DNA of 64,000 bases from Streptomyces avermitilis MA-4680 = NBRC 14893 (GTDB taxonomy: Bacteria; Actinomycetota; Actinomycetes; Streptomycetales; Streptomycetaceae), in NCBI RefSeq assembly GCF_000009765.2, contig NC_003155.5, positions 8,556,001 through 8,620,000 of the forward strand, written 5' to 3'. The position numbers were made by a program, and so were the translations under genes. Below are positions 53,020 through 63,112 of the stretch, one piece after another (the stretch's first letter is position 1; every line of letters starts with the position of its first letter). Below the pieces are notes generated by a model. The model saw only the letters and a program-made list of their open reading frames with translations, searched no databases and had not been told where the DNA came from.

Positions 53020-56000
53020 ACCGCCCGCCGAACCCGCACCGCTACCGACTGCACCGCGCGGGCATCCGGAACGTCTGGCAGTACGACGAGCAGGAGTTCG
53101 CCTTCGGTGAGGGGCGCCTGCTGCTTCGCGGCAAGAACGGCGCCGGCAAGTCCAAGGCCCTGGAGATGCTGCTGCCCTACCTCCTCGACGGTGACGCCCG
53201 TGCGTTGGACGCCACGGGAACGGGGCGCACCACCCTGGCCTGGCTGATGCTCGACGGCTTCGAGCAGACCAACCGACTGGGCTATCTGTGGCTGGAGTTC
53301 GTACGGACGGACGACGAGGAGAACGACCACCATCTGACCATCGGCGCGGCCGTCCGCGCGTCCCGGTCGACCAAGACGGCGAAGCCGATCTTCTTCACCA
53401 CGCGGCTGCGGGTCGGTAAGGACGTAGACCTCGCCCCCGCCGGTCGGCCACTTCCCGTCGACCAGCTCAAGTCGCTCGTCGGCCCGGAGAACGTCACCGA
53501 CCGTGCCGTCGAGCACCGGGCCAGGGTTGCCCGTGAACTGTTCGGCCTCACCGACTCGGCGCGCTACCGCAACCTGCTCCATCTGCTGCACCGGCTGCGC
53601 CGTCCCACCATCGGTGACCGCATTGACTCCGGCGGGCTGGTCTCGGTCCTCGCCGAGACCCTGCCCGCCCTCGACGACGAGGTCGTGGAGCAGGTGGCCC
53701 GCAGCCTGGACGACCTCGACTCCGTCAGGGCCTACCTCGGACGCCTCGAACGCACCGACCGAGCTCTGCGGACCTTCCTCGCCGACTACCGCGGCTATCT
53801 GCACGGGACGCTGCGCCGCCGCACGGGCCGGGCGAACGGAGCGCTGGAGCAGCTGATGGAGTACCGCACGTTCGCGGGTGACGCGACGCGCAACGCGGAA
53901 GGGCTCCGCGAGCGCGAGCGGGAACTCGATGCCCGCACCGAGGCGCTCGAAGGTGAGGCGAGTGCAGCCGAGACGGACCTGGCCGCGCTGCACGCCGGCG
54001 CCGGGTACCGCGGTGTGAAGGAACTGGCGGAGAAGCGCGCCACCGTCACCGCCCTGCACAGCGCCGCTGCCGCCGCCTTCAAGGCCGTCCGCCAGGCGCA
54101 CAGCAATCAGGAGGAGGCCGGGCGGCGGCTCACCGACGAGTCGGGGCGGTTCGGTGAAGAGCTGGTCGAACTGAGCACGCTACAGGGCGAGTTGGTGCGG
54201 GAGGCCGAACGGTCCGGGGTCGACCCCGTGCACCTGGGGGAGCCCGTGGGGACCCCCGCCGCGCCGGTCGCGCCGGCCAGGACGGCCGAACTGACCGCGC
54301 CGGAAGGTGACTTCCACCTGGTACGGCACAGCGAGGTGCTGGCGGTCGACATCGAGACCTGTGCGACCGCGCTGTATGCCTGGGACGCCCGGCTCGACGC
54401 CGCACAGCCGGTGATCAGGAACCGCTCCCGGTTCGTCACCGAACTGCGCGCCCTCATGGGGCGGTCGGACGAGGCCCAGCGGGAGGCGCAGGCGGCCGAC
54501 GCCGCCCGGGAGCGTCTGGAGGAACAGGCCGACCACGCGCGCTCCGGCGCCGAGCAGCGTCGGCAGGAAACCGTGCACGAGGGAGAGGCGTACGCGGCGG
54601 CGGCCCGAGCGTGGACCGAGCAGCTGCGGAGCCTCACCGGGGTGCCTGTGGACACCGCCGTGTCCGCTCTGGCCGGGCATGATCCGGCCGACGGTCCGCT
54701 GTCCGCTCATGCCCCCGACGAGGTGGCCGACGCGGCCCGGTCGGCCGTCGACCCGTGGCTGGCGGAACTGGGCGAGGAACGCGACACCCTCACCCTGGCC
54801 GCCCGTGAACTGCAGACCGAACGGGACCGTCTGCGGCACCGGCGCGAGGAATGGGAACGCCGCACCGACCCCGAGCCCCCGCCCCCGTCCCACCGCGCGG
54901 CTCCTCGCGCACCCGGCACGGGAGCGCCCCTGTACCGGCTGGTGGATTTCGCCCATGACCTGGAGCCGGACGCGCGGGCAGGGCTGGAAGCGGCACTGGA
55001 GGCGAGCGGCCTGCTCGACGCCTGGGTGCGCGCCGACGGCACGGTCCTGGACCCGGCCACGCGGGACACCCTCCTGGTCCCGGCAGCACCCGTGCCGGGG
55101 GAGACGCTCGCCCGGGTCCTGCGGCCGGTCGACGCGCCGGACAGCGGAGTGACGGCGGAGCAGGTCGAGCGCGTGTTGCGGGCGGTGGCCCTGGCCAGGG
55201 GCGGGATCGGCGCCGGCGAGGCCGACACGGCGGGCGCGGCGCACACCGCGATCGGCGTCGACGGCTCCTGGCGGCTCGGCGTGGCCCGCGGCCGCCACGC
55301 CAAGCAGGTCGCCGAGTACGTGGGCGCGGAGGTGCGGGCGGAGACCCGCCGCCGGGCGCTGGCGGAACTCGACCTCCGGCTGACCCGTGTACAGGATGAG
55401 CTGGCGGAACGTCAGCGTAGTCTGCGCATGCTCACCCAGCACCGCGACCAGGTCGGGGACCTCCTGCGCCGACCGCCCTCAGCGCGTGGGCTGACGGACG
55501 CGTGGGCCCGTACCGCCGAGGCCGAGCGGACCGCCGAATCTTTCGCCGGGCAGGCGGCCACGGCAGCCCGCGAGGCGGAGCAGGCACGGGCCGGCGCGGT
55601 CGTCGCCCGGCGTGAGGCCGAGGCGACGGCGAGCGCCCAGGACCTCCCGGCGGACCCGGCCGCACTCGAAACGGTCCGCCTGGCCCTGGACCGCCTCGGG
55701 CAGGGGGCGCAGCGACTGCGGCGCCGGGTGCGCGCGGTCCTGTCCGCGGCCGACGGCCATCGCGGCAGCCGGACGGACTACGGGCGTGCCGAGTCGGCCC
55801 GCCGGGAGGCCGAGTCGGACTACGCCGAGCCGCTCGGCCGCCTGGAGGCCGCCCGCCGTACCGTCCGTGCTCTGGAAGAGGCCATCGGCGCCACGGAACA
55901 GGAGATCCTCGACCGCGAGGCGGAGACGATGCGCCGCCTGGACGCCGTGGGACGCCAACTCCCGCGCATCCGAAGGGACCTGGCCGACGTGCATGACCTG

Positions 56001-57215
56001 CGCGTTCGGGCGGAAGAGGAGGAGAGGGCACGGCGCGAGGCACTCGCCGACCAGGAGGCCGAGGCGTTGGCCTGCGGCAGGGGACTGCGTAAGGCCCTTG
56101 CGCTGCCGGGTGTGCTGAGAGGAGCGGGTCTCGACACCGACGGGGACGAGGTCGCGCTGAAGTCCCCGGACCCCCTGCATCTCGACGTGCGGGAGCGTAT
56201 CGCGGCGCTGCGTCTGCTGGTCGACGCCGTGCGCCGCGGCCTGGACGCCGAACGCCACGACATCTCGGACACCACCCTCCTCAACCGCCACACCGACCTG
56301 CGCGACCAGCTCTCCGGAGGCTACGACGCGACGATCGAGGAACATGACGGCATCAAGCTGTGCCGGCTCGTCGACGACCACGGCCTCCACGACATCGCCG
56401 TGGTCGGCGAGCGCATCGCGGCCGAGGCCGCCGAGGCACGTGACCGTCTGACAGAGCGCGAACGCGAGGTCTTTCAGCGTTTCCTGGCGGGCGAGTTGGG
56501 CGACCACCTGTCCTCGCAGGTACTGGCCGCGGGCGCCCTGGTCGCCGCCCTCAACACCACCCTCGCCACGGTCCGTACCTCACACGGTCTGGGCGTCGCC
56601 CTCGACTGGAAGCTGGCCGACGGTGTGGAGGCGGACGTCAAGGCGGCCGTCGACCTCCTGCGCAGCCCCTCCGGGCTGCGCACCCGCGAACAGTCCGAGC
56701 AACTCCGCGACGTCCTCCAGCGCCGCATCGAGGACGCCCGCCGCGCCGACCCGGCCGCCGGATACGCGGCTCACCTGCGTACCGCCCTGGACTACCGTGA
56801 CTGGTTCGCCTTCACCCCCTGGGTGGTGAACGACGCGGCACCGGGCAGCCGCCGTAGACTCTCCGGCCGCACGGGCCTGAGCCAGGGCGAACAGCGTGTC
56901 CTCTCCTACCTGGTCCTCTTCGCCGCGGCGGCGGCGCACTTCACCAGCCTCGCCGACGCCGCCCCGCACGCGCCCCGCCTCATCCTCCTCGACGACGCCT
57001 TCGCCAAGGTCGACGAGCCCACGCATGCCCGCCTCGGCCGCATCCTGGTCGACCTGGACCTCGACTTCGTCCTCACCAGCGAACGACTGATCGGCAACTG
57101 GCCCGACGTACCGTCCCTCCACATCTACGAGTGCCTGCGCGACCCGCATGTGCGGGGCGTGGCCACACTCCATTACACGTGGAACGGGCGGCAGCGGAGG
57201 CTGATGTCGGTATGA
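53016..57215 (+). CDS. jetC: Wadjet JetC-type SMC ATPase (TIGR02680)
   Basis: A 1399-residue SMC/SbcC-like ATPase, the DNA-loop-extruding motor of Wadjet. Walker A is GKNGAGKS at 39-46. Long charged coiled coils run about 270-600 and 780-1130, split by a compact hinge-like segment at about 630-770. The C-terminal head has the ABC signature SQGEQ (Ser1289) and Walker B ILLDDAF (Asp1326, Asp1327). All catalytic motifs are intact, so the protein should hydrolyse ATP. Both ends overlap their neighbours by 4 bp. Length and gene order match TIGR02680 in DUF2397/2398/2399 cassettes. Confidence 0.94.
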   Translation: MNRPPNPHRYRLHRAGIRNVWQYDEQEFAFGEGRLLLRGKNGAGKSKALEMLLPYLLDGDARALDATGTGRTTLAWLMLDGFEQTNRLGYLWLEFVRTDDEENDHHLTIGAAVRASRSTKTAKPIFFTTRLRVGKDVDLAPAGRPLPVDQLKSLVGPENVTDRAVEHRARVARELFGLTDSARYRNLLHLLHRLRRPTIGDRIDSGGLVSVLAETLPALDDEVVEQVARSLDDLDSVRAYLGRLERTDRALRTFLADYRGYLHGTLRRRTGRANGALEQLMEYRTFAGDATRNAEGLRERERELDARTEALEGEASAAETDLAALHAGAGYRGVKELAEKRATVTALHSAAAAAFKAVRQAHSNQEEAGRRLTDESGRFGEELVELSTLQGELVREAERSGVDPVHLGEPVGTPAAPVAPARTAELTAPEGDFHLVRHSEVLAVDIETCATALYAWDARLDAAQPVIRNRSRFVTELRALMGRSDEAQREAQAADAARERLEEQADHARSGAEQRRQETVHEGEAYAAAARAWTEQLRSLTGVPVDTAVSALAGHDPADGPLSAHAPDEVADAARSAVDPWLAELGEERDTLTLAARELQTERDRLRHRREEWERRTDPEPPPPSHRAAPRAPGTGAPLYRLVDFAHDLEPDARAGLEAALEASGLLDAWVRADGTVLDPATRDTLLVPAAPVPGETLARVLRPVDAPDSGVTAEQVERVLRAVALARGGIGAGEADTAGAAHTAIGVDGSWRLGVARGRHAKQVAEYVGAEVRAETRRRALAELDLRLTRVQDELAERQRSLRMLTQHRDQVGDLLRRPPSARGLTDAWARTAEAERTAESFAGQAATAAREAEQARAGAVVARREAEATASAQDLPADPAALETVRLALDRLGQGAQRLRRRVRAVLSAADGHRGSRTDYGRAESARREAESDYAEPLGRLEAARRTVRALEEAIGATEQEILDREAETMRRLDAVGRQLPRIRRDLADVHDLRVRAEEEERARREALADQEAEALACGRGLRKALALPGVLRGAGLDTDGDEVALKSPDPLHLDVRERIAALRLLVDAVRRGLDAERHDISDTTLLNRHTDLRDQLSGGYDATIEEHDGIKLCRLVDDHGLHDIAVVGERIAAEAAEARDRLTEREREVFQRFLAGELGDHLSSQVLAAGALVAALNTTLATVRTSHGLGVALDWKLADGVEADVKAAVDLLRSPSGLRTREQSEQLRDVLQRRIEDARRADPAAGYAAHLRTALDYRDWFAFTPWVVNDAAPGSRRRLSGRTGLSQGEQRVLSYLVLFAAAAAHFTSLADAAPHAPRLILLDDAFAKVDEPTHARLGRILVDLDLDFVLTSERLIGNWPDVPSLHIYECLRDPHVRGVATLHYTWNGRQRRLMSV

Positions 57216-58549
57216 CAGGACCCGAGCGAGCCGACGTACGTCCCCCGGACGCCGACGCCCTCGCGTTTCTCACCCGGCCGGGCCTCGCCCGCCTCTGGAC
57301 GGCCGTACGCACCCGGCTCGAACGCAACGGCCTTCGGCCGGCCGGAGCCATCAGACTGGACCAGCTGGACGCACGGGAACGTGAGGCCCTGTCCCTCCTG
57401 CTGGCCAGACCCGTCACCGGCCTCACCGTCACGATGCGCCTGACGGACCTGGACACCCGCTTGCGCGCCAGCGCGGTCGGACGGGGCCTGGTGGCCATGC
57501 TGGAAGAACTGGGACCACCCCTGACGGACCGTCGGGCGGTCCGCGACGCGGCGGCGGCCGAACGCGCACATGTGTGGTCGACGGCTCGGTCCGAGCTGGA
57601 AGCCACGTTGCTGTCCGCCCAGCCCTGGGCGGCACAGTGGTTGGAGGAGATCCGACGCGGCGGCACACTCGCCCGCCAGGACTCGCACACCGCGATCACG
57701 GTCATCACCCAGGCGATCCAGACCCTGGGGGCGCTCTTCCCCGGCACGAACCAACCCCCCACCCCCGCCACCTGGGGCCGCGGCGAACTGGCCACCCGCA
57801 CCACCGGTTCGGCCCACGGCCTGGACGACGGCACACTGCTGTCCCGGCTGGTCCTCCGCGGCATCGCGCTGGCACGCGGCGTCGAGTCCCCCGCCGACGC
57901 GCCGGCCCGCCGGGCCCTGTGGCGCATGGCCTCGGTCACCCCCGACGAGGTCTCCAGCACGGTGCTCACCTACGGCCTGCGCCCCACCGGCGGCACCTGG
58001 CGCGAGCGGGCCCTGCGCGAGCGCGCCGACCACCACATGGAAACCCACCTGACCCTGCGCGAACTCCGCGCTCTGCGCCTGGAGGTGCCACCGCGCACCC
58101 GCGTCCACGTCTGCGAGAACCCCCGCGTGGTCGAGGCCGCGGCCGACACCGGCGGCGGTACGGAGCCCCTGATCTGCACCTCGGGGAGCGCGACGACCGT
58201 CGTCCTCACCCTCCTGGACGCGCTGGCGGCGGCCGGCTGCACGTTCGCCTACCACGGCGACTTCGACTGGCCCGGCATCGCGCTGGCCAACCGGATCAGG
58301 CACCGGTACGCAGCCGAGCCCTGGCGTATGCGGGCGGCCGACTACGAGTACCTCGCCACACGAGCTCAGTTGCACGGCACTCCGCAGATCCCCCTCACCG
58401 GCACACCGACGGACGCCGAGTGGGACCCGGAACTGACCCCGACCATGGCCGCCCTGGGCATCGCCTTGCACGAGGAGGCGGCGCTCGATCTGCTTCTGGA
58501 GGACCTCGGTACCTCCGTCGGAACCCACCCGTCCGGCGATTCCCCATGA
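57212..58549 (+). CDS. jetD: Wadjet JetD-type nuclease (DUF2399, Toprim; TIGR02679)
   Basis: A 445-residue TIGR02679/DUF2399 protein with a C-terminal Toprim domain, the nuclease that cleaves circular DNA in Wadjet. The metal-binding residues are present: Glu302 in VHVCENPRVV and Asp350/Asp352 in YHGDFDWPG. The N-terminal part (LTRPGLARLWTAVRTRLERNG, LDARERE) is the family's helical region. It overlaps jetC by 4 bp (ATGA) and ends the cassette, with 67 bp to a convergent SDR gene. Confidence 0.93.
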   Translation: MTGPERADVRPPDADALAFLTRPGLARLWTAVRTRLERNGLRPAGAIRLDQLDAREREALSLLLARPVTGLTVTMRLTDLDTRLRASAVGRGLVAMLEELGPPLTDRRAVRDAAAAERAHVWSTARSELEATLLSAQPWAAQWLEEIRRGGTLARQDSHTAITVITQAIQTLGALFPGTNQPPTPATWGRGELATRTTGSAHGLDDGTLLSRLVLRGIALARGVESPADAPARRALWRMASVTPDEVSSTVLTYGLRPTGGTWRERALRERADHHMETHLTLRELRALRLEVPPRTRVHVCENPRVVEAAADTGGGTEPLICTSGSATTVVLTLLDALAAAGCTFAYHGDFDWPGIALANRIRHRYAAEPWRMRAADYEYLATRAQLHGTPQIPLTGTPTDAEWDPELTPTMAALGIALHEEAALDLLLEDLGTSVGTHPSGDSP

Positions 58550-58616
58550 TGACGTCGTTCGGCCCACCTGCCGCGAGCGGCACGCGCCGAGGAACTGCCG
58601 GACGGCGAAGTTCAGA

Positions 58617-59327
58617 TCAGTGCCGGCCGGCCAGTTGCGGATACAGCGCCTCCGGGCCGACGGCCAGGGCTGCCTGTACTTGCCTGCTGAAGTCGTCGGC
58701 GAGGACCTCGTGCAGTCCGGCCTCGACACCGTCGAGGGTCGCGCGGGCCACCGCGGCGGGATCGGACTTCGGCGCGGTCACCTTCGCGGCCAGCTCCGTC
58801 GCGAGGTAACTGACGTGCAGGGCTGTGACTTGCGTGCCCTGTTCCGCGAGGGCCACTCTCAAAGCGTTGGTCATGGACCATTCAGCAGCTTTGGCCGCGG
58901 CATATCCGGCGCTGGCGGTGATCGATATCCAGGACAGCACGGACAGGACATTGACTACTGCGCCGCCGCCGTTGCGCCCCAGAACGGGGGCGAAGGCCCT
59001 GCTCATGGCGAGGGTGCCGAGAACGTGCGTCTCGAACTCCAACCTGAATGAATCCAGGTCCGCGGTGAGCACGTCGGCCCGGGTCGACAAACCGGCGTTG
59101 TTGATGAGGAGTGTCACGTCCTGGGCCTGGTCGGCCGCCGCGTGCACGGATTCGAGGTCGGTGATGTCGACCGCGACGGGGACCGCCCCGGGCACGGTGA
59201 CCCTGGTGGGGTCGCGGGATCCCGCGTAGACCTTGGCTGCTCCAGCGTCGAAGAGCGCCCGTACGAATTGCTCACCGAGCCCGCGGTTCGCTCCGGTGAC
59301 AAAGGCGACAGACCCCTGGACCTTCAT
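58617..59327 (-). CDS. SDR family oxidoreductase
   Basis: A 236-residue classical SDR with the cofactor motif TGANRGLG, LINNAGL, the catalytic YAAAK and a C-terminal variable region. ATG 59327 was chosen because the protein aligns from MKVQGSVAFVTGANRG and GGAAGG lies upstream. It converges on the Wadjet cassette. A broken SDR relic lies immediately upstream on the same strand. The substrate is unknown. Confidence 0.9.
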   Translation of the reverse strand: MKVQGSVAFVTGANRGLGEQFVRALFDAGAAKVYAGSRDPTRVTVPGAVPVAVDITDLESVHAAADQAQDVTLLINNAGLSTRADVLTADLDSFRLEFETHVLGTLAMSRAFAPVLGRNGGGAVVNVLSVLSWISITASAGYAAAKAAEWSMTNALRVALAEQGTQVTALHVSYLATELAAKVTAPKSDPAAVARATLDGVEAGLHEVLADDFSRQVQAALAVGPEALYPQLAGRH

Positions 59328-59484
59328 GGGAGCACCTTCCCTGCGATGGGTTGCAGGGGCGTGGACCGGCGGACGTGACAGCGCGCACCCCGCGGCCCCG
59401 CCCGCTTCCGATTCGAACGTATATGACCACCGGGCCGGGCGCAGTCCGGGTGGTGACGGGCGGAAGTCGAACGGCTGGGGGGAT

Positions 59485-59945
59485 CCCGGGTCGACTGCAG
59501 ATCGTCCAGGTCCAGTCGCTCCGACCGCGCCGCGAAGCTTCCCACCGTCACGCTGCGGCCCGCCGACGCCGCGGACAGCAGGGGGGACCAGCCACTGGGT
59601 GAGCGCGAAGTGGCCAAGGTGGTTGGTGCCGAACATCAGCTCGTGGCCGTCCTCGGTCTCTCGACGCGGCGGCTCGTCGAGCGCGACACCTGCGTTGTGG
59701 ACCACCACGTCGAGATGATCGAGGCCCAGCCTGTCCACGGCGGTCTTCAGGGACGACAGGTCGGCGAGGTCCAGTTGAAGGGGCCGCACATGCGCGCCGA
59801 AGACGCGCGAGCGGATCGAGGCCATGGCGGCGTCGGTCTTCGCGGCGTCCCTGCTGCCGAGTACGACGACGGCGCCGGTGGCGGCGAGCAGCTCTGCGGC
59901 GAAGTAGCCGACCCCGGCTCTGAGGCAGCGTGCTCATGGGGAGCA
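59485..59945 (-). pseudogene. Broken SDR gene
   Basis: Two frames together give an SDR of the light-dependent-reductase-like branch. One reads VGYFAAELLAATGAVVVLGS, then LQLDLADLSSLKTAVDRLGL, VVHNAGV and GTNHLGHFALTQWL. From about 59600 the homology continues in another frame as LLSAASAGRSVTVGSFAARS and ERLDLDDLQSTRD, then is lost. The N-terminal TGAxxG is missing because a stop precedes the first part. The catalytic YxxxK region is absent. This is a frameshifted relic cut at both ends. Confidence 0.75.
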
Positions 59946-60414
59946 CCATCCCGCCCGAGGTCGCAACCTCCACCGACCTACCGCCGACAGATCACGGAGA
60001 CCGACGACAGACTTCCGACACCTCGGAGAGCTTCGGAGAGCTATCGAGAGCAGAAGGCCCCTACAACGCGACTGGCGCGGAATTGAGAGCGAGCGCGGCA
60101 AGGTGACGCACTCACTGGTCGACTCGGGTACTCAGTCACACTGCTTGATCACAACCACATACAGACCCTTGAGGCGCCGATGCCACGCTCCACGGAGCCG
60201 TCCGGGCGGGCCGGGACTGGATCCTCGACGACCCAAGCACCGTGCCGACGGGCGGCGGTACCGCGCCGACCATGACGTGCCCTGCCTGTGAATACCGACC
60301 GTCGGCCGTCGTGCCAAAGCACGGTCGCAGAATGGTTGAAGGATTTCCGGAGAGGGGCCCGCTGGTCCACCCGTTCGGCAGCACGACGCGCCTGCGGGCC
60401 GGGGCACCCCTAGC
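59946..60414. other. Intergenic region with three 10-bp tandem repeats
   Basis: No gene is supported in about 470 bp. CGGAGAGCTT, CGGAGAGCTA and TCGAGAGCAG stand in tandem at 60024-60053. This may be a regulator site for the SDR relic or debris of the same rearrangement. Base composition is less biased than in flanking genes. Confidence 0.5.
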
Positions 60415-60951
60415 ATGCTGACTGTGCGACCCATTCTCCCGAAGATCGAGGGCGGCCGGGTACAGGGCCTCCTGCAGCTCATCGAGGACGGCATCCACCT
60501 CGTCGTCGCGGCACTCCTCGTACTGCTCGCGGGGCTCCTGACCGTCGGGGTCGTCCACGACGTCATCAGGTCGGTGCAGGGTCCGTACCGCGAGGAGACG
60601 GTCGTTCTCTCCGCTCTGGACAACGGCCTTGTGCTGTTCATCGTGGCCGAGCTGCTCCACACCGTCCGCCTGACCATCAGGAACCAGACCCTCGACGCGG
60701 AGCCGTTCCTCGTCGTCGGCCTGATCGCCGGCATCCGCAAGGTGCTCATCGTGACGGCCGAGGCGGAGGCTTCCTTCCGGTGGAACGTCGAGGGGATCGA
60801 ACTCCTGATCCTGGCGGGGCTGATCCTCGTGATGGCGACAGCGGCGTACGTGTGGCGGCGCTCGACGCGGCCGGGAGACTATTTCCCGCTCCAGGAGGCG
60901 CGGCGCTCTTCGTCGCCGGCGCCGTCACCCGCCCCTGGGCGCGGGCCCTGA
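60415..60951 (+). CDS. PsiE-like membrane protein (phosphate-starvation-inducible PsiE family)
   Basis: A 178-residue inner-membrane protein with about four membrane spans. It resembles PsiE-family proteins (IEDGIHLVVAALLVLLAGLL; DNGLVLFIVAELLHTVRLTI; IRKVLIVTAEAEA). The function of this family is unknown. There is no clear ribosome site, so ATG 60415 or the GTG three codons on are both possible. It is convergent with the FUSC gene, stop to stop 4 bp apart. Confidence 0.82.
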   Translation: MLTVRPILPKIEGGRVQGLLQLIEDGIHLVVAALLVLLAGLLTVGVVHDVIRSVQGPYREETVVLSALDNGLVLFIVAELLHTVRLTIRNQTLDAEPFLVVGLIAGIRKVLIVTAEAEASFRWNVEGIELLILAGLILVMATAAYVWRRSTRPGDYFPLQEARRSSSPAPSPAPGRGP

Positions 60952-60955
60952 TCCG

Positions 60956-63112
60956 TCACCTTCCGTCACCTTCCGCCGCCAGGGTCGCCCGCACCCGCTG
61001 CTCCTCGCGAGCGGAGCCGACGTCCCGTTCCAGGGGTGTGCGGCTCACGGCCGTCGCGAGGTCCTCCAGGGCTTGCTTCTGCAGTTCCGCCCCGCGCCGC
61101 ATCACCGGGCTCCGGTCCCCGGCGGCGGAGCCCTCCCACGCGTGGAGTGCCTCCTCCACGCGCCCCCAGTCCGGATTCCTGTGCTCGCGCACGTCGACCG
61201 CCGCCTGCGCGGTGTCCGCCTCGAGGGCCTCGGCGAACCGCTCCGCCTCGGGGACGAAACGGCTGTCGGCCCGCGGGACGTGGCTCTCCATGAGCATCGC
61301 CGCCCGGCCGAACCCCTTGAGCGCCTCCTGCGCGTCCTGCGCCTCGCGCGACGTCAGACCCCTGGGGCCGACCGGTTCCTGCCTTGCCCGGTCGTAGGTC
61401 TCCTGCCAGGCGGCGCGTGCCTTCCTGCTCGCCAGCAGGGCCCTGCGCATGTCGGCGCGATGCTCCCGGGTCGGTTCGGCGTAGCTGCGGAGCACCGCGG
61501 CCGCGTAGCGGCCGTTGGCGGCGAGCCAGTCCGCGAGCCGGCCCGCCAGCATGGGCGTCTCCCATGCGGGGAACACCACGTACGCCACCATTGCCAGGGC
61601 CCCGCCGAGCAGGGTGAGCACCACCCGCTCCGGTACCGTCTGCTCCCACGCCTGGCCGCCCATGCCGAGCAGGAAGACGACGTATGCGGCAGTGAAGCAC
61701 TGGGAGTAGGCGTAGCCGGTACGGATCAGCGTGTACGACAGGCCCGCCGAGACCACCGCCAGCGCGCCGAACACATGGGCGTCCGGGCCCAGGGCCCGCA
61801 CCATCCCGGTGGCGAGCGCGACCCCCGCCAGGGTCCCGGCGAGACGGGCCACCGCACGCGCGTACGTCCGGTGGAAGTCCGGCCGCATCACCATCACCGA
61901 GGCGATGGGCGCCCAGTAGCCGTGGCCCAGGGGGAGCCGGGCGGCGATCAGATAGCCGAGCGTGGCCACCGCCGCCAAGCGGACGGCGTGCCGGAACACG
62001 GGCGAGTCCCGGCGGAGCTCACGGCGGACCGCCCGGACGACGACCGGGACCAGCCGGAACATAGTCGGGCGCACCAGGAACTGGGCGTCCGCGGGGCCGG
62101 GCGGCGTGGGCGTCCTCCCGCTCGTGCCGCCGCTCCCGGCGATCTCCAACACCTCGCCGAGCAGTTCCACGAGCCGCTCGGCGGCCTGCCTCGCGGGGCC
62201 CTCCAGGACCTCGTGGTCCTCGTCGACGCGCAGGACGTCCGTGCTCCTGGGCGGCACCTCGGCGGGAGTGCCGCGGCGGATCGAACGGGCGGCCGCGTCC
62301 AGGACGTCGGCGGCCGCGTCGAGCAACTCCCGCGCGCGGTCCCGCCCGGGTCCCTCCGCCGGGGCGCCGACGTCCGGGTCGGCGAGCGCGGCGACGACCG
62401 GCCGAATGCGCTCGGCCAGGCCCCGGGGGCCGTGCAGGACGGGGGGACGGGTGCGGGCCTGTGATGGCGTCACGGCGGCCGCGTCCCGGGCCGTCATCAA
62501 CGGCTCCGGGTCGAACGGGGCGGTCGGGTCGTGCCGCAGCCGGCGGGCGTAGTCCGCCACGGCGGCCAGGGCGTCGGCGAGCGCGTCACGATGCGCCCCC
62601 CAACGGCGGATCGGGAACAGCAAGATCAGCACGGCCTGCACCACGCCTCCGAGCGCGATGACCCCGGCGTGCTCCAGGGCTCGCCCGACGCTCGTGGGCA
62701 GGGTGATGGTCACCAGCATGCTGCCGACGGTCGTCGCTGCGACGATCCCCGCGGTCGATCCGACGGCCCACGCCATCCCCGCGACAAAGGCCCATACGGC
62801 CAACAGTGGGAGGAACGTCACGAGTCGCCCCGCCGCCAGGTAGCCCACGAAGGTGCTGAGCGCCAGACCCGCGCCCGCGCCGAGCGCGATCACCTTGCGC
62901 GGACGCCAGGTGCGCTGGAAGGTGGCCCCACCCGCGGAGTAGGCGCCGAGGGCGGCAGACGCGGCATACGCGGGGGAGGCCAGCCACAGCGCCGGCCCGA
63001 CGACGATCGCCACCCCAGCGGCCGTGCGCAGCGCGAGCAGGGGCTCCAGCCGCGTCTCCTCGATCGTGAGCCCGGATCGCACGACCTCCCCGAAGGCCCG
63101 CAGCCACGTCAC
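60956..63112 (-). CDS. FUSC-family membrane protein (aromatic acid exporter-like)
   Basis: A membrane protein of about 718 residues from GTG 63112 (VTWLRAFGEVVRSG). Two hydrophobic halves each have about five or six spans (from LALRTAAGVAIVVG and from VRLAAVATLGYLIAARLPLG, with the FUSC-type YWAPIASVMVMRPDFHRTY). Soluble helical regions follow each half. FUSC proteins resemble AaeB/YccS efflux components, and the substrate is unknown. The frame is open to 63310, but the extra 66 residues have poor codon bias near the GTG, so the shorter form is favoured. Confidence 0.85.
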   Translation of the reverse strand: MTWLRAFGEVVRSGLTIEETRLEPLLALRTAAGVAIVVGPALWLASPAYAASAALGAYSAGGATFQRTWRPRKVIALGAGAGLALSTFVGYLAAGRLVTFLPLLAVWAFVAGMAWAVGSTAGIVAATTVGSMLVTITLPTSVGRALEHAGVIALGGVVQAVLILLFPIRRWGAHRDALADALAAVADYARRLRHDPTAPFDPEPLMTARDAAAVTPSQARTRPPVLHGPRGLAERIRPVVAALADPDVGAPAEGPGRDRARELLDAAADVLDAAARSIRRGTPAEVPPRSTDVLRVDEDHEVLEGPARQAAERLVELLGEVLEIAGSGGTSGRTPTPPGPADAQFLVRPTMFRLVPVVVRAVRRELRRDSPVFRHAVRLAAVATLGYLIAARLPLGHGYWAPIASVMVMRPDFHRTYARAVARLAGTLAGVALATGMVRALGPDAHVFGALAVVSAGLSYTLIRTGYAYSQCFTAAYVVFLLGMGGQAWEQTVPERVVLTLLGGALAMVAYVVFPAWETPMLAGRLADWLAANGRYAAAVLRSYAEPTREHRADMRRALLASRKARAAWQETYDRARQEPVGPRGLTSREAQDAQEALKGFGRAAMLMESHVPRADSRFVPEAERFAEALEADTAQAAVDVREHRNPDWGRVEEALHAWEGSAAGDRSPVMRRGAELQKQALEDLATAVSRTPLERDVGSAREEQRVRATLAAEGDGR

